DNA from: Treponema sp.
Lineage (GTDB): Bacteria > Spirochaetota > Spirochaetia > Treponematales > Treponemataceae
Assembly (NCBI GenBank): GCA_017392945.1
Contig: JAFOSK010000066.1
Span: 1-64,000 of the forward strand
Direction: 5' to 3'
DNA length: 64,000 nt
Shown here: positions 37,176-46,400 of the stretch, in pieces
Layout of the letters: each line of letters opens with the position of its first letter
How positions within the stretch are numbered: position 1 is the first letter of the stretch
Notes under the pieces: model-generated
Databases searched by the model: none
Told to the model about the DNA's origin: nothing
What the model saw: only the letters and a program-made list of their open reading frames with translations
Made by a program: the position numbers and the translations under genes

Positions 37176-38636
37176 TTATACATAATTTTTTGCAATTTGT
37201 TCTATAAGTGCGACAAGCTGATCAAGTTTTGCATGCGTCATGAGCGGATTCAATAACGTGAATTTAAGGCAGACACAACCGTCTGAAACGGTCTGTCCGA
37301 TTACGATGCCGTGCTTGTGCAGTAATGTTCGTCTTACAGACTTGTTTATTTCGTCATCTTTTTTCGCGTTATCTGTTCCGTTTGTGTAACGGAATACAAC
37401 GGAACTTATTTCCGGTTCTGCAATAACGGCAAAATTAGGATTATCTTTTATTATTGTATAAAGATACTGGGCATTTTCCATGCTGGTGGTTATTATGTCA
37501 CTCCATCCGTCCTTACCTCGGGTTTTAAAGCTCATCCAGACTTTAAGGGCATCAAAACGGCGTGTTGTCTGAAGCGATTTGTCAACCAGGTTTGTATATC
37601 CGTCTTCCTCGTCTTCTTCGCGGTTAAGATAATCTGCGTGGATTGTAAGGGCATTAAAGTTTGAGCCGTCTTTTATAAGAACGGCAGAACAGCTTATCGG
37701 CAGAAGGAACATCTTGTGGAAATCTACTGTGATTGAATCTGCAAAACAGAGATCTTTTACGCGGTCCGAATATTTTCTGCTCATAATTACACCGCTTCCA
37801 TAAGCTGCATCAGCATGAAGCCACATATTGTGCTTTTTGCAGAGTTCCGACATTTTTTTGATCGGGTCGATTGAACCGAAATCTGTGGTGCCTGCAGTTG
37901 CAACTGCAAGGAACGGAATGTAACCGGAGGCAATGTCTTCGTTCAAAATATGTTCAAAGGCTTCAAAGTCTATCCTTTTTTTTCTGTCTACAGGCAGTTT
38001 TACAACGCTTTCGTATCCCAAACCAAGTATATGGGCGGATTTTTCCATTGAGAAGTGGCTTATTTCACTGGTATACATGCGGAGCTTTCGGAAATTTTCC
38101 GGGAGTCCGTGTTTTTTTACGTCGTATCCCATTACGTTTGATATGAACCAGTCGCGGGCAAGAATAATTGCCGTCTGATTTGACTGCGAGCCGCCGCTTG
38201 TGAATACGCCGTCGCCTGTTTCTGGGTATCCGTAAAGCGCGCACAGGTGCCGTATAACTTCAACTTCTATTTCTGTGGCCACCGGTGCTTGATCCCAGCT
38301 GTCCATGCTCTGATTGAATGCAGATATTATCACTTCGCCGGCGATGCTTTCTAATGTTGCCGGTGAATGAAGGTGCGGCATGTAGTCAGTACTTGATGTG
38401 CGCAGCAGGTTCGGTAATATGATATTTTTAGTCTGGGATAATACTGAATCCCAACCAAGCCCCTTTTCTGGAAGAATGGATTCTTCTTTTACAATGTTTT
38501 TAAGTTCCTGAGGAGTTGGTCCCGAATATGCTTTTGAGTCAAAAAATGCGTCGGCGACTGCGTTAACGGTCTGATTCATAATCTGTTTGTATTCATTTTT
38601 TGATTCTTCTGTATTTGTAAGGAAAATATTCTTCAT
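37176..38636 (-). CDS. ddc: L-2,4-diaminobutyrate decarboxylase (PLP group II)
   Basis: PLP-dependent decarboxylase of 486 residues that would turn L-2,4-diaminobutyrate into 1,3-diaminopropane. Group II marks: PHLHSPATLESIAGEVIISAFN, DGVFTSGGSQSNQTAIILARD, TAGTTDFGSIDPI, HADAAYGSGV and the PLP lysine in ITVDFHKMFLLPISCSAVL. The FHKM form and Trp-rich NQSMDSWDQAP segment favour diaminobutyrate over glutamate or aromatic decarboxylases, and a matching diaminobutyrate aminotransferase lies at 51518-52867, which strengthens the assignment. Function is inferred from sequence; an aromatic or aspartate decarboxylase is less likely. The N-terminal dimerisation part is intact. Confidence 0.75.
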   Translation of the reverse strand: MKNIFLTNTEESKNEYKQIMNQTVNAVADAFFDSKAYSGPTPQELKNIVKEESILPEKGLGWDSVLSQTKNIILPNLLRTSSTDYMPHLHSPATLESIAGEVIISAFNQSMDSWDQAPVATEIEVEVIRHLCALYGYPETGDGVFTSGGSQSNQTAIILARDWFISNVMGYDVKKHGLPENFRKLRMYTSEISHFSMEKSAHILGLGYESVVKLPVDRKKRIDFEAFEHILNEDIASGYIPFLAVATAGTTDFGSIDPIKKMSELCKKHNMWLHADAAYGSGVIMSRKYSDRVKDLCFADSITVDFHKMFLLPISCSAVLIKDGSNFNALTIHADYLNREEDEEDGYTNLVDKSLQTTRRFDALKVWMSFKTRGKDGWSDIITTSMENAQYLYTIIKDNPNFAVIAEPEISSVVFRYTNGTDNAKKDDEINKSVRRTLLHKHGIVIGQTVSDGCVCLKFTLLNPLMTHAKLDQLVALIEQIAKNYV

Positions 38637-38701
38637 TTTGATAGTATAAAAAATTTTTGTTATTTAGAAAACTGTGCTACAATAATTAATTGTAGACGTT
38701 T

Positions 38702-41700
38702 ATGATTAATAATCAGTTTGATATTGTACAAAGGTTTTTATCCTCTTCAGAAAAGCATGTAAGTTTTTTGCGGGTACCAGATGATATATTGTCTAACTTT
38801 GAAGACGAGGGCTGGATTATCATTGATGCTGCAAAAGATTTTGAGCCGTATAAGCCGTTTTTGTCGATCCTTAAGTCTGATGATATTTCAATTGACTTGG
38901 AATTATTAAAGCAGATGTCATATTCCGTTCAGACTAATACGTTCATTTCTTATTTTGAAAAAGGACTTGCAGAACTTCGTTATGATATTCCGCTGGTTAA
39001 TGAAGAGAAATATGAGCAGATGCGTTTTATTCAGACTATAATAGCTTTGCTTGAAAAATATACCGATAAAAAATATCTAATATTGAATTCTCAATGTCTT
39101 TCAAGTGAATCAGTTGAACTTGTCCGTAAATTACAGAATGCTTCTCTTAAAAGTTATTTTGTGTTCTGTTTTTCTTCCTTTAATAATGGGATGGAACCAT
39201 CTGCTGTCTTCAAGTTTGAAGAAGAAATAAAGAATAAAGACAATTATCTTCATTTGATTTCACCATTGGTTTCTGTTTCAAAAGATAGTACAGAGTATAA
39301 TTTACTTTTGGACTTGCCGATAGACGATCAGTATGATGTGATTTTCAGAATACTTCGGAATAATCTTATGTTCATGATGTATGATCAGCTTGAAGAATTT
39401 GCAATGTGGGTTTCTGAAAATTTCGGAAAACTTGATTTGTACGAAGATCAAAGGCGTGAACTATGTCTTGAGTTGGCGCGAAGTCTTATTGCGTGTGATC
39501 TTGTTGATGAAGCAATTCTTTATCTTAACAATATAATTGATGTTCAGATTGATGATGACCTTCATGCAATTGCGCTTTTTCATTTAACGACAGCCTTTTC
39601 TATAAAAAAATCTTCCATTCTTGCGCAGAAATACTATACGCTTGCAGAAAAAGCATTTGAAGAAAGACAGAATAATGTTTATCTTGCGCTTTTATCGATT
39701 CTTGATTTTAATATTGCCCGGGCAAATTCTGCTGAAGATACGGTAACGAAGTATCAGCGTTGCCTTAAGCTTTTGAGCGAGCAAGGCTTTTTGAATAACT
39801 ACATAAGCATTTCCATTTCTATTCCGTGGAAACTTATGAGCGATGAAACTTCCAGAAAATCTATAGATGAAGGAATAGATAAGAGTCTTGAGCTTGCAAA
39901 AAAAATTGATAATCAGCATTTGGTTTCTTCTGCTTGCCATTGGAAGGGAATAATTTGTTCTCATTATGGAGAACCGGATAAGGCTCTTGAATGGTATGAC
40001 AAATGCAATGAAATACGCACTAGAATAGGGGAAATTGGTCCCATTCTTAATATAAGAAACGGCTTGTGCTACGATGCAAATTGCCGCGCAATGTACAATC
40101 GGGCTTATAATCTTGTAAATGGCATTATAAACAAACTTAATGAAATGAACAATGTTGCTACCATCACAGATACGATCAAAAATGTTGGGTATGCATTATT
40201 CTATTCAAGGCATTACAAGCAGGCTTATGAGATTTTTAATATAATAACGCATTATCTTACGGTATTTAAAATGGACGAAATGTTGAACAGTTCGTTCCTG
40301 CCGTCTGTAAACGATATGCTGATGTTCAAATCGATAATCAATTTTGATTCTGGGGATTATATACGAGGCCGGATCAATCATGCGAATATCATGCAGAATA
40401 TTGATTCTCTTTCAAAAGAAGATATTCCATTTGTCTATTTGATTGAAGCGGTACTGCATGTAGTAGATGGCGAAATTGATTTTGCAGAAAAGCTTTTTAA
40501 GCATTGCATAGATGAATTTAGCCGCATAAAAAGCAAGATGACTCATAAGATGGTGTTTGCAAATTATGAGTTCGCCGTGATTTTGCAGCGTTTTAAGCAT
40601 GAACAGCTTGCCGAAAAATACATGAAGGCAGGTTATGAACTTGCTGAAAAGGCAGGATTTAATTATTACCTTGGATTCGGCTACGATGGAGAAAATCTGG
40701 AAAAAGGTAATGCGGCGGCAGCGCGAAAATATCTTACTGTTCAGGAATATCTGGATGGAGTGGAAGAATTTGAGGCTATTAATGTAAATCTCTCTGACCT
40801 TAAGTCGAAGGCAGAAAAAGAGCAGCTTCTTATTCTTCTGCACAAGCGGATTCATGACTATCAGTTTATTAATAAGATTAAAACTGGTAATACAAAGAAG
40901 CTTAATATAAGGCAATATTTGCAATCAATTTTATTTGATATTGCAGAATATACTTTATGTGAGCGTATTTATTTTGCAATTGAAGATAACGGATCTTATA
41001 AATCTTATGATTGCATAGCGAATAAGAAATCCGCTCCTCTTGCACAGTCAGTCTGGAAGACTTTGTTTGAACAGGCCAAAAAAAGTGAAAATGCACAGCT
41101 TGTATACAATGAGGATGTGGGCGTGTATTTTGGCGATTGTTCTTATTCAAAATATACATTTGGAATTGCAATTGTAACTTCGGATGACAGACCTCTTGCT
41201 TTAGATGTGATCAATACTGTAAATATTGCACTTTCAAGCATTCAGTCACAGATTGTAATCTTTAAGCAGGAAGAATTCCTCATGATTATGTCTTCAACGG
41301 ATCAGCTTTCTAAGCTTAAGAACAGGCATGCGTTCCAGGAATGTATTTCTCTTGAAAGCGAACGGGTAAGGCGTTATCAGCAACGTAAGGAAACTGTAAT
41401 TCAAATTGCGGTTGCTTTTATTGATCTGGATAATTTCAAATTCTACAATGACACGTTCGGACATAATGTAGGTGATCTTCTTATAATGAGTTTTGCGAAT
41501 CTTCTGCGTGAGACTTGCCGTAAGATTGACTTTATTTCGCGTTATGGCGGTGATGAGTTCGTTATCATCATGATAGATACGAATGCGGAGGAAGGAAAAC
41601 GCGTTTTTCAGCGTTTGAACGAACGTCTTGAAGATCACGATTATTTTGTTCCTGATATTATGGAACTTTTAAAACTTGATACAATTGATATTCCTGAAAA

Positions 41701-41863
41701 CCGCCGCATTGGATTCAGTATGGGTATAAGTACAAATCTTGATACCGGAAGTTGTGATGATCTTGATCTTGTTGTTCAGAATGCGGACAAAGCTTTGTAC
41801 TATTCAAAGGAACACTGTAAAGGTTCTGTTTCAGTTTGGCGTGATATAAAAGATAAGCTTTGA
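38702..41863 (+). CDS. TPR-containing diguanylate cyclase
   Basis: 1053 residues, no signal peptide or membrane span. Residues ~1-200 are a divergent part, ~210-720 is alpha-helical with TPR-like repeats (for example ACHWKGIICSHYGEPDKALEW, YARHYK-type segments), and ~740-860 may be a GAF-like sensor. The C-terminal GGDEF domain is complete: DQLSKLKNRHAF, the metal motif VAFIDLDNFKFYNDTFGHNVGD, and RYGGDEFVIIM. The inhibitory site RxxD is present five residues before GGDEF (RKID-FISRY-GGDEF), so the enzyme should be c-di-GMP inhibited. It makes c-di-GMP from GTP in response to an unknown protein partner. A TACAAT box precedes the ATG. Confidence 0.85.
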   Translation: MINNQFDIVQRFLSSSEKHVSFLRVPDDILSNFEDEGWIIIDAAKDFEPYKPFLSILKSDDISIDLELLKQMSYSVQTNTFISYFEKGLAELRYDIPLVNEEKYEQMRFIQTIIALLEKYTDKKYLILNSQCLSSESVELVRKLQNASLKSYFVFCFSSFNNGMEPSAVFKFEEEIKNKDNYLHLISPLVSVSKDSTEYNLLLDLPIDDQYDVIFRILRNNLMFMMYDQLEEFAMWVSENFGKLDLYEDQRRELCLELARSLIACDLVDEAILYLNNIIDVQIDDDLHAIALFHLTTAFSIKKSSILAQKYYTLAEKAFEERQNNVYLALLSILDFNIARANSAEDTVTKYQRCLKLLSEQGFLNNYISISISIPWKLMSDETSRKSIDEGIDKSLELAKKIDNQHLVSSACHWKGIICSHYGEPDKALEWYDKCNEIRTRIGEIGPILNIRNGLCYDANCRAMYNRAYNLVNGIINKLNEMNNVATITDTIKNVGYALFYSRHYKQAYEIFNIITHYLTVFKMDEMLNSSFLPSVNDMLMFKSIINFDSGDYIRGRINHANIMQNIDSLSKEDIPFVYLIEAVLHVVDGEIDFAEKLFKHCIDEFSRIKSKMTHKMVFANYEFAVILQRFKHEQLAEKYMKAGYELAEKAGFNYYLGFGYDGENLEKGNAAAARKYLTVQEYLDGVEEFEAINVNLSDLKSKAEKEQLLILLHKRIHDYQFINKIKTGNTKKLNIRQYLQSILFDIAEYTLCERIYFAIEDNGSYKSYDCIANKKSAPLAQSVWKTLFEQAKKSENAQLVYNEDVGVYFGDCSYSKYTFGIAIVTSDDRPLALDVINTVNIALSSIQSQIVIFKQEEFLMIMSSTDQLSKLKNRHAFQECISLESERVRRYQQRKETVIQIAVAFIDLDNFKFYNDTFGHNVGDLLIMSFANLLRETCRKIDFISRYGGDEFVIIMIDTNAEEGKRVFQRLNERLEDHDYFVPDIMELLKLDTIDIPENRRIGFSMGISTNLDTGSCDDLDLVVQNADKALYYSKEHCKGSVSVWRDIKDKL

Positions 41864-42012
41864 TATTCTTTAACAGCCTGAATATCTGGATTGAGAAAAG
41901 CCTGAAAATAACTGAAGAAAATATTGAAATTAATTTTCTGAATGATTTTACAAAGCTGACATTAAGAAGAGAAATCTGTTTCAAAAATACTCTTTTGTGA
42001 TAGAATAAATTT

Positions 42013-42462
42013 ATGTATATGTGTATTTTGAATAATCTCATGTGGTTTTGGTTGGCCGTAATGGTTGCTTGCGTAATTGTAGAAGCCGTTACCGTTTTTT
42101 CTCTTACTACTGTTTGGGGTGCAATTTCTGCGCTGGTCATGATTTTTGTAAGCAGAACCCGGCTTCCGTTTTTGTGGCAGATTATTTTGTTTCTTGTAAT
42201 GACGATTTTGCTGATTGTTTTCACACGTCCTTTTGCAATAAAAAAATTTGGTATCGGTTCTGTAAAAACGAACGTTGATTCGATGCTGGGGCAGGAAGTT
42301 ATTCTTGTAAAAAAGATTTCGGCATTTGAAAAAGGCGAAGCAAAGGCAAAAAATGGGGTTGTCTGGACTGCAAAAAGCTCTGACGATTCCGAAATAAAAG
42401 CCGGTTCCGTCTGTATTATTGTCGGAATCGAAGGAAACACCCTGTGCGTCCGCAAAAAATAA
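42013..42462 (+). CDS. NfeD-like membrane protein
   Basis: 149 residues. Two to three hydrophobic spans (MWFWLAVMVACVIVEAVTVF, SALVMIFVSR, LWQIILFLVMTILLIVF) precede a small OB-fold domain (MLGQEVILVKKI ... GSVCIIVGIEGNTLCVRKK), the layout of NfeD proteins. NfeD partners with stomatin/SPFH proteins to form membrane microdomain complexes, and an SPFH gene follows within 60 bp. The start could be an internal ATG (42040), but a TAGAAT box six bases before the first ATG and the family N-terminus leave it open. Confidence 0.8.
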   Translation: MYMCILNNLMWFWLAVMVACVIVEAVTVFSLTTVWGAISALVMIFVSRTRLPFLWQIILFLVMTILLIVFTRPFAIKKFGIGSVKTNVDSMLGQEVILVKKISAFEKGEAKAKNGVVWTAKSSDDSEIKAGSVCIIVGIEGNTLCVRKK

Positions 42463-42527
42463 AGTTTTTTAATCTGTCTAAAAATTAAAATCAGTCATAC
42501 TGATAAAAAAAATAAGGAGAAATGTAT

Positions 42528-43412
42528 ATGATGTGGGTTATTGCCGGTATTCTGGTTGTGGTGCTTATTCTTATTCTTGTGAATGTAAGAATTGTTCCTC
42601 AGTCAAAAGCGTTTGTTATTGAACGTTTGGGAGCTTATAGTTCAACATGGAACGTAGGATTGCATGTAAAACTGCCTTTTATTGATTCAATTGCAAATAC
42701 AATGTCGCTGAAAGAGCGTGTAATGGATTTTGAACCTCAGCCGGTTATTACAAAAGATAATGTAACGATGCAGATTGATACTGTTGTTTACAGTCAGATT
42801 ACTGATCCAAAACTGTATACTTACGGAGTTGAAAATCCTATAAATGCGCTTGAAAATCTTACTGCTACAACTTTGAGAAATATTATTGGTGAACTTGAAC
42901 TTGATGAAACTCTTACAAGCCGCGATGTTATAAATTCAAGGATGAGGTCGATTCTTGATGAAGCAACTGATCCGTGGGGAATTAAGGTTACACGTGTTGA
43001 AGTAAAGAATATTGAACCCCCTCAGGCAATCCGAGAAGCAATGGAAAAGCAGATGCGTGCAGAACGAGAACGCCGCGAGCAGATTCTTATTGCGGAAGGA
43101 CACAAGCAGTCTGCAATTCTTGAAGCAGAAGGAAAAAAACAGGCTCTGATTCTTGAAGCAGAAGCGCAGAAAGAAGCTGCTGTTCAGAAGGCAAAAGGTG
43201 AAGCCGAAGCAATTCTTGAAGTTCAGAAAGCTACAGCTCAAGGACTTGTTATGATCCGGGAATCCGCTCCTGATGATGCTGTTCTTAAGCTACGTGCAAT
43301 GGAAGCTTTTGAAAAAGCAGCTGACGGTAAGGCAACAAAGATCATAATTCCTTCGGAAATTCAGGGAATTGCTGGGCTTGTTGCAGGTATTTCTGAAATT
43401 GCCGCGAAATAG
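42528..43412 (+). CDS. SPFH/stomatin-like membrane protein (QmcA type)
   Basis: An N-terminal hydrophobic segment (MMWVIAGILVVVLILILV) anchors a SPFH domain (FVIERLGAYSSTWNVGLHVKLPF, KDNVTMQIDTVVYSQITDPKLY, ATTLRNIIGELELDETLTSRD), followed by a long coiled coil rich in Glu, Ala, Lys and Gln (residues ~175-240). Such proteins oligomerise as rings in the membrane and organise proteases or other partners. The ATG at 42522 is only two bases from AAGGAG, so I place the start at 42528, eight bases away. It is the second gene of an nfeD-SPFH pair. Confidence 0.88.
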   Translation: MMWVIAGILVVVLILILVNVRIVPQSKAFVIERLGAYSSTWNVGLHVKLPFIDSIANTMSLKERVMDFEPQPVITKDNVTMQIDTVVYSQITDPKLYTYGVENPINALENLTATTLRNIIGELELDETLTSRDVINSRMRSILDEATDPWGIKVTRVEVKNIEPPQAIREAMEKQMRAERERREQILIAEGHKQSAILEAEGKKQALILEAEAQKEAAVQKAKGEAEAILEVQKATAQGLVMIRESAPDDAVLKLRAMEAFEKAADGKATKIIIPSEIQGIAGLVAGISEIAAK

Positions 43413-43462
43413 ATTTTTGGCTCTGAATTTAAAAATAATGTAGAGTTCTATAGGAGAGGACA

Positions 43463-46400
43463 ATGAAACTTTTTTCTCGTTTTATAATTTTGTTTGCAGG
43501 GTGCTTATGCCTTTATTCTTGTTCAGGACGTTCGAATGCTGATGAAATTGTTACCGAGGAGGGGTTTGATTTTTCTTCTCCTATAAATCAGAAAGTAAAT
43601 CTTTTTTCTGACGGTAAGTACGAATATGCTGAATACGGTTCTGCATTTGAGCCTGATTACAGGCCGGTTGTACCTGAAAAAGAGCCGGTTGCAAAAAAAC
43701 TGAGCACTATATTTGCCCGGGCAAAAAACAGTAGAATTGAGCTTTCTGATGCAGTAAGGGAACTTTCAAAGTATGCAGTAAAATACAATGAAAAACGGAT
43801 TTCTATAAAAGAGCTGGCAAATCTGGAAAGTACAGAGGAATCTTCATATTGGGAAGAAAAATTGGAAGACCAGGATTCCTTTGTTCCGGAAGAGAATGCT
43901 GAGCAACCTGAAAAAAAAGAAGAGACAGAAGCTAAGTTTCTTTATGCAAGCTTCAGCCGTAAAATGATTCCTTATGACGGCGAAAAAAGCGATGTTTTTT
44001 TTATAGATTTTTCATCTGAGCCTGATTATGAGTCTTTGATCGGAAACATTACCGTTGATAAAATTGAAGTAAAGCAAAGAAATATGGAGTTGGAGGGCAG
44101 GCGGCTTAAAATCTTTGATCTGCCTTTGAAAGATTACGGAAGAAATTATTTTGTCGTTCTTAGTGACGGCGTAAAAGATAAAAAAGGACGTGAAATTGCC
44201 TGGTCTGCCAGCAGAGGAGAAATTTTCCGTCCAAAGCCGGCGTCTTATTTTAAGCTTTGTGATGAAGGAAACAAAATAATGGAAGCCCAGTTTCCCCACA
44301 GGCTTGTATTTGAATTTCAGAATCTGAAAGGAAAAAGTGCATGGTATTTAAAGTCCTTGCGCAATCCGTTAAAAAAAATCTGGGCTGAAGAAGATTGCGA
44401 AAATAACGGTAAGATTTTTTCTTCTAAAGAATTGCCTTCAGAAGAAAATGGCAGACCTCATGTTCAGGATGTAGATTTTGATGAATTCCTTGATGACGGT
44501 TATGGCTGGCTCAGTTTTAAGGCAGAATACGATTATGATGAATTTGATTATTATGACAAAGAATATAAGCTGAATCATAACAGCTCAAATCTGAATATTC
44601 AGGTTACGGATCTAGGTGTTACAGCCCGTATTGGAATAAACAAGGTTGTTGTTCTTGTAAAAAAAATGTCTACAAATGAACCGGTTTCGGATGCAGATGT
44701 ATATTTTTATTTTAACAGCAGGAATCCTGATTTTGATGTTGAAAAAACGGCTAAGAATGCAAAATGCGAAGAATTTATTGTGTGCGGAAAAACTGATGCA
44801 AAAGGATTTGCTGTCATTCCTGTACCGGAAAAAAAAGCAGGTCTTATAGAAAGCCTTGCGGAAAAAGATTTTGTTCCTTCTATACTGATATGTGCTGGTA
44901 AGGATAAACTAACTTTTTGGCCAAATGATCATTCTTGGAACGATGGAATCCAAGAGGCGCGCAGAGTAAAGAATAGAATTTTTATGTTCTGTGATCGCGG
45001 TCTTTATAAACCTGGAGAAACTGTTACTTTCAGGGGAATTGATAAGAATTTAAGTACAGGAACGCTTTCTTCTTATGAAGGGCCTTACAGAGTTTGCCTA
45101 AAAAGTGACAGGTGGAATGACAAGACTGAGTACGGCGTGATTAACGGACATACAGCTGAGAGCGGCGGTTTTTACGGTTCCTTTGAGCTGCCGGAAAATC
45201 TTACTCCTGGTTATTACAGGTTATGTTATATGCGCCAGAATGGAGTGCAGCCTTCATGGGGGTATCATCAGACAATTTATTTTTCTGTTCGGTATTTTGA
45301 AGGTGCAAAGTCCACGACTGATATTGAAATTCCTGATCTGAATTATTTTGGCGGAAAAAGAATAAGTGCAAAGATTTCTTCTGTATACCTTGCAGGGGGC
45401 GTGCTTGCTGATGCGGAATGTAAGGTAAACTGGTTTAAGAATCCGTTCCGCTTTGATCCTGAAACACCGGAAACCAAGGGATATGTTTTCTGTCCTGAAG
45501 AAAACAAGGGTTATAGAAAACTCGTATGCGAAGAAAAAACAAAGCTTGATTCTTCTGGTACATTGAGGGTTGCCTGCAGTACGGAAAAAATCACAGACGG
45601 ATTCCCTGCAAAGTACCGGCTGGAGGCAAATGTCACTGATGACAGTAATCAGCAGCTTTGCTCCTATAAGGATATTGTGGTTCATCCAGCGGCATATTAT
45701 ATAGGGCTTGCAATGCCGTATGTAAATGGTTTTTGCGAAACAGGTAAAAAAATAGATTTCTCATATCTGCTGGTTAATCCAGAAGGTAAAAAAGTTCCGC
45801 CGTCCTTTGTAAACGGCAAATTGAATTATGAAGTTAAGCGTATAACATGGGAATTGAGCAGTGTCAATGGAATCGATGATGATGTCTATTCAAATTATCA
45901 TAAGGTTTTGTCTTCTGTAGATAAGGGAAGTATAAAACCTTCTGAAGATGGAATGATTTCGTTCACGCCGAAAAAATCCGGTGAATACGTACTGTCTGTT
46001 TTTGGAGTTGATAACGACGGAAATAATGTTATTACTGATTATGAATTCTATGTAACAGGTCAGGATTCTTATTGGTTCAGCCGGGGTTCTTCAGAAAATA
46101 TTGATATTAGTTTTGATAAGAAAATTTACAATCCGGGGGATACTGCAAAGATTCTTTTAAAATCTTCTTTGCCAAAAGGTGATTATATGATCACTGTGGA
46201 AAGAGAAGGTATTTATACGCAAGAATTAAGGCATTTTGACTTTCCTTGTAATGTAATAGAAATTCCAGTTGCAAGAAATTATGTTCCGGTGGTTTATGTT
46301 TGCGTGGCTTCGTATTCTGTGCGCACAAAAAAGCCGGATTATGAATACGGCGAAAAGGATATGGATAAGCCGAAGGGGTATTTTGGCCAGGAACGGCTTA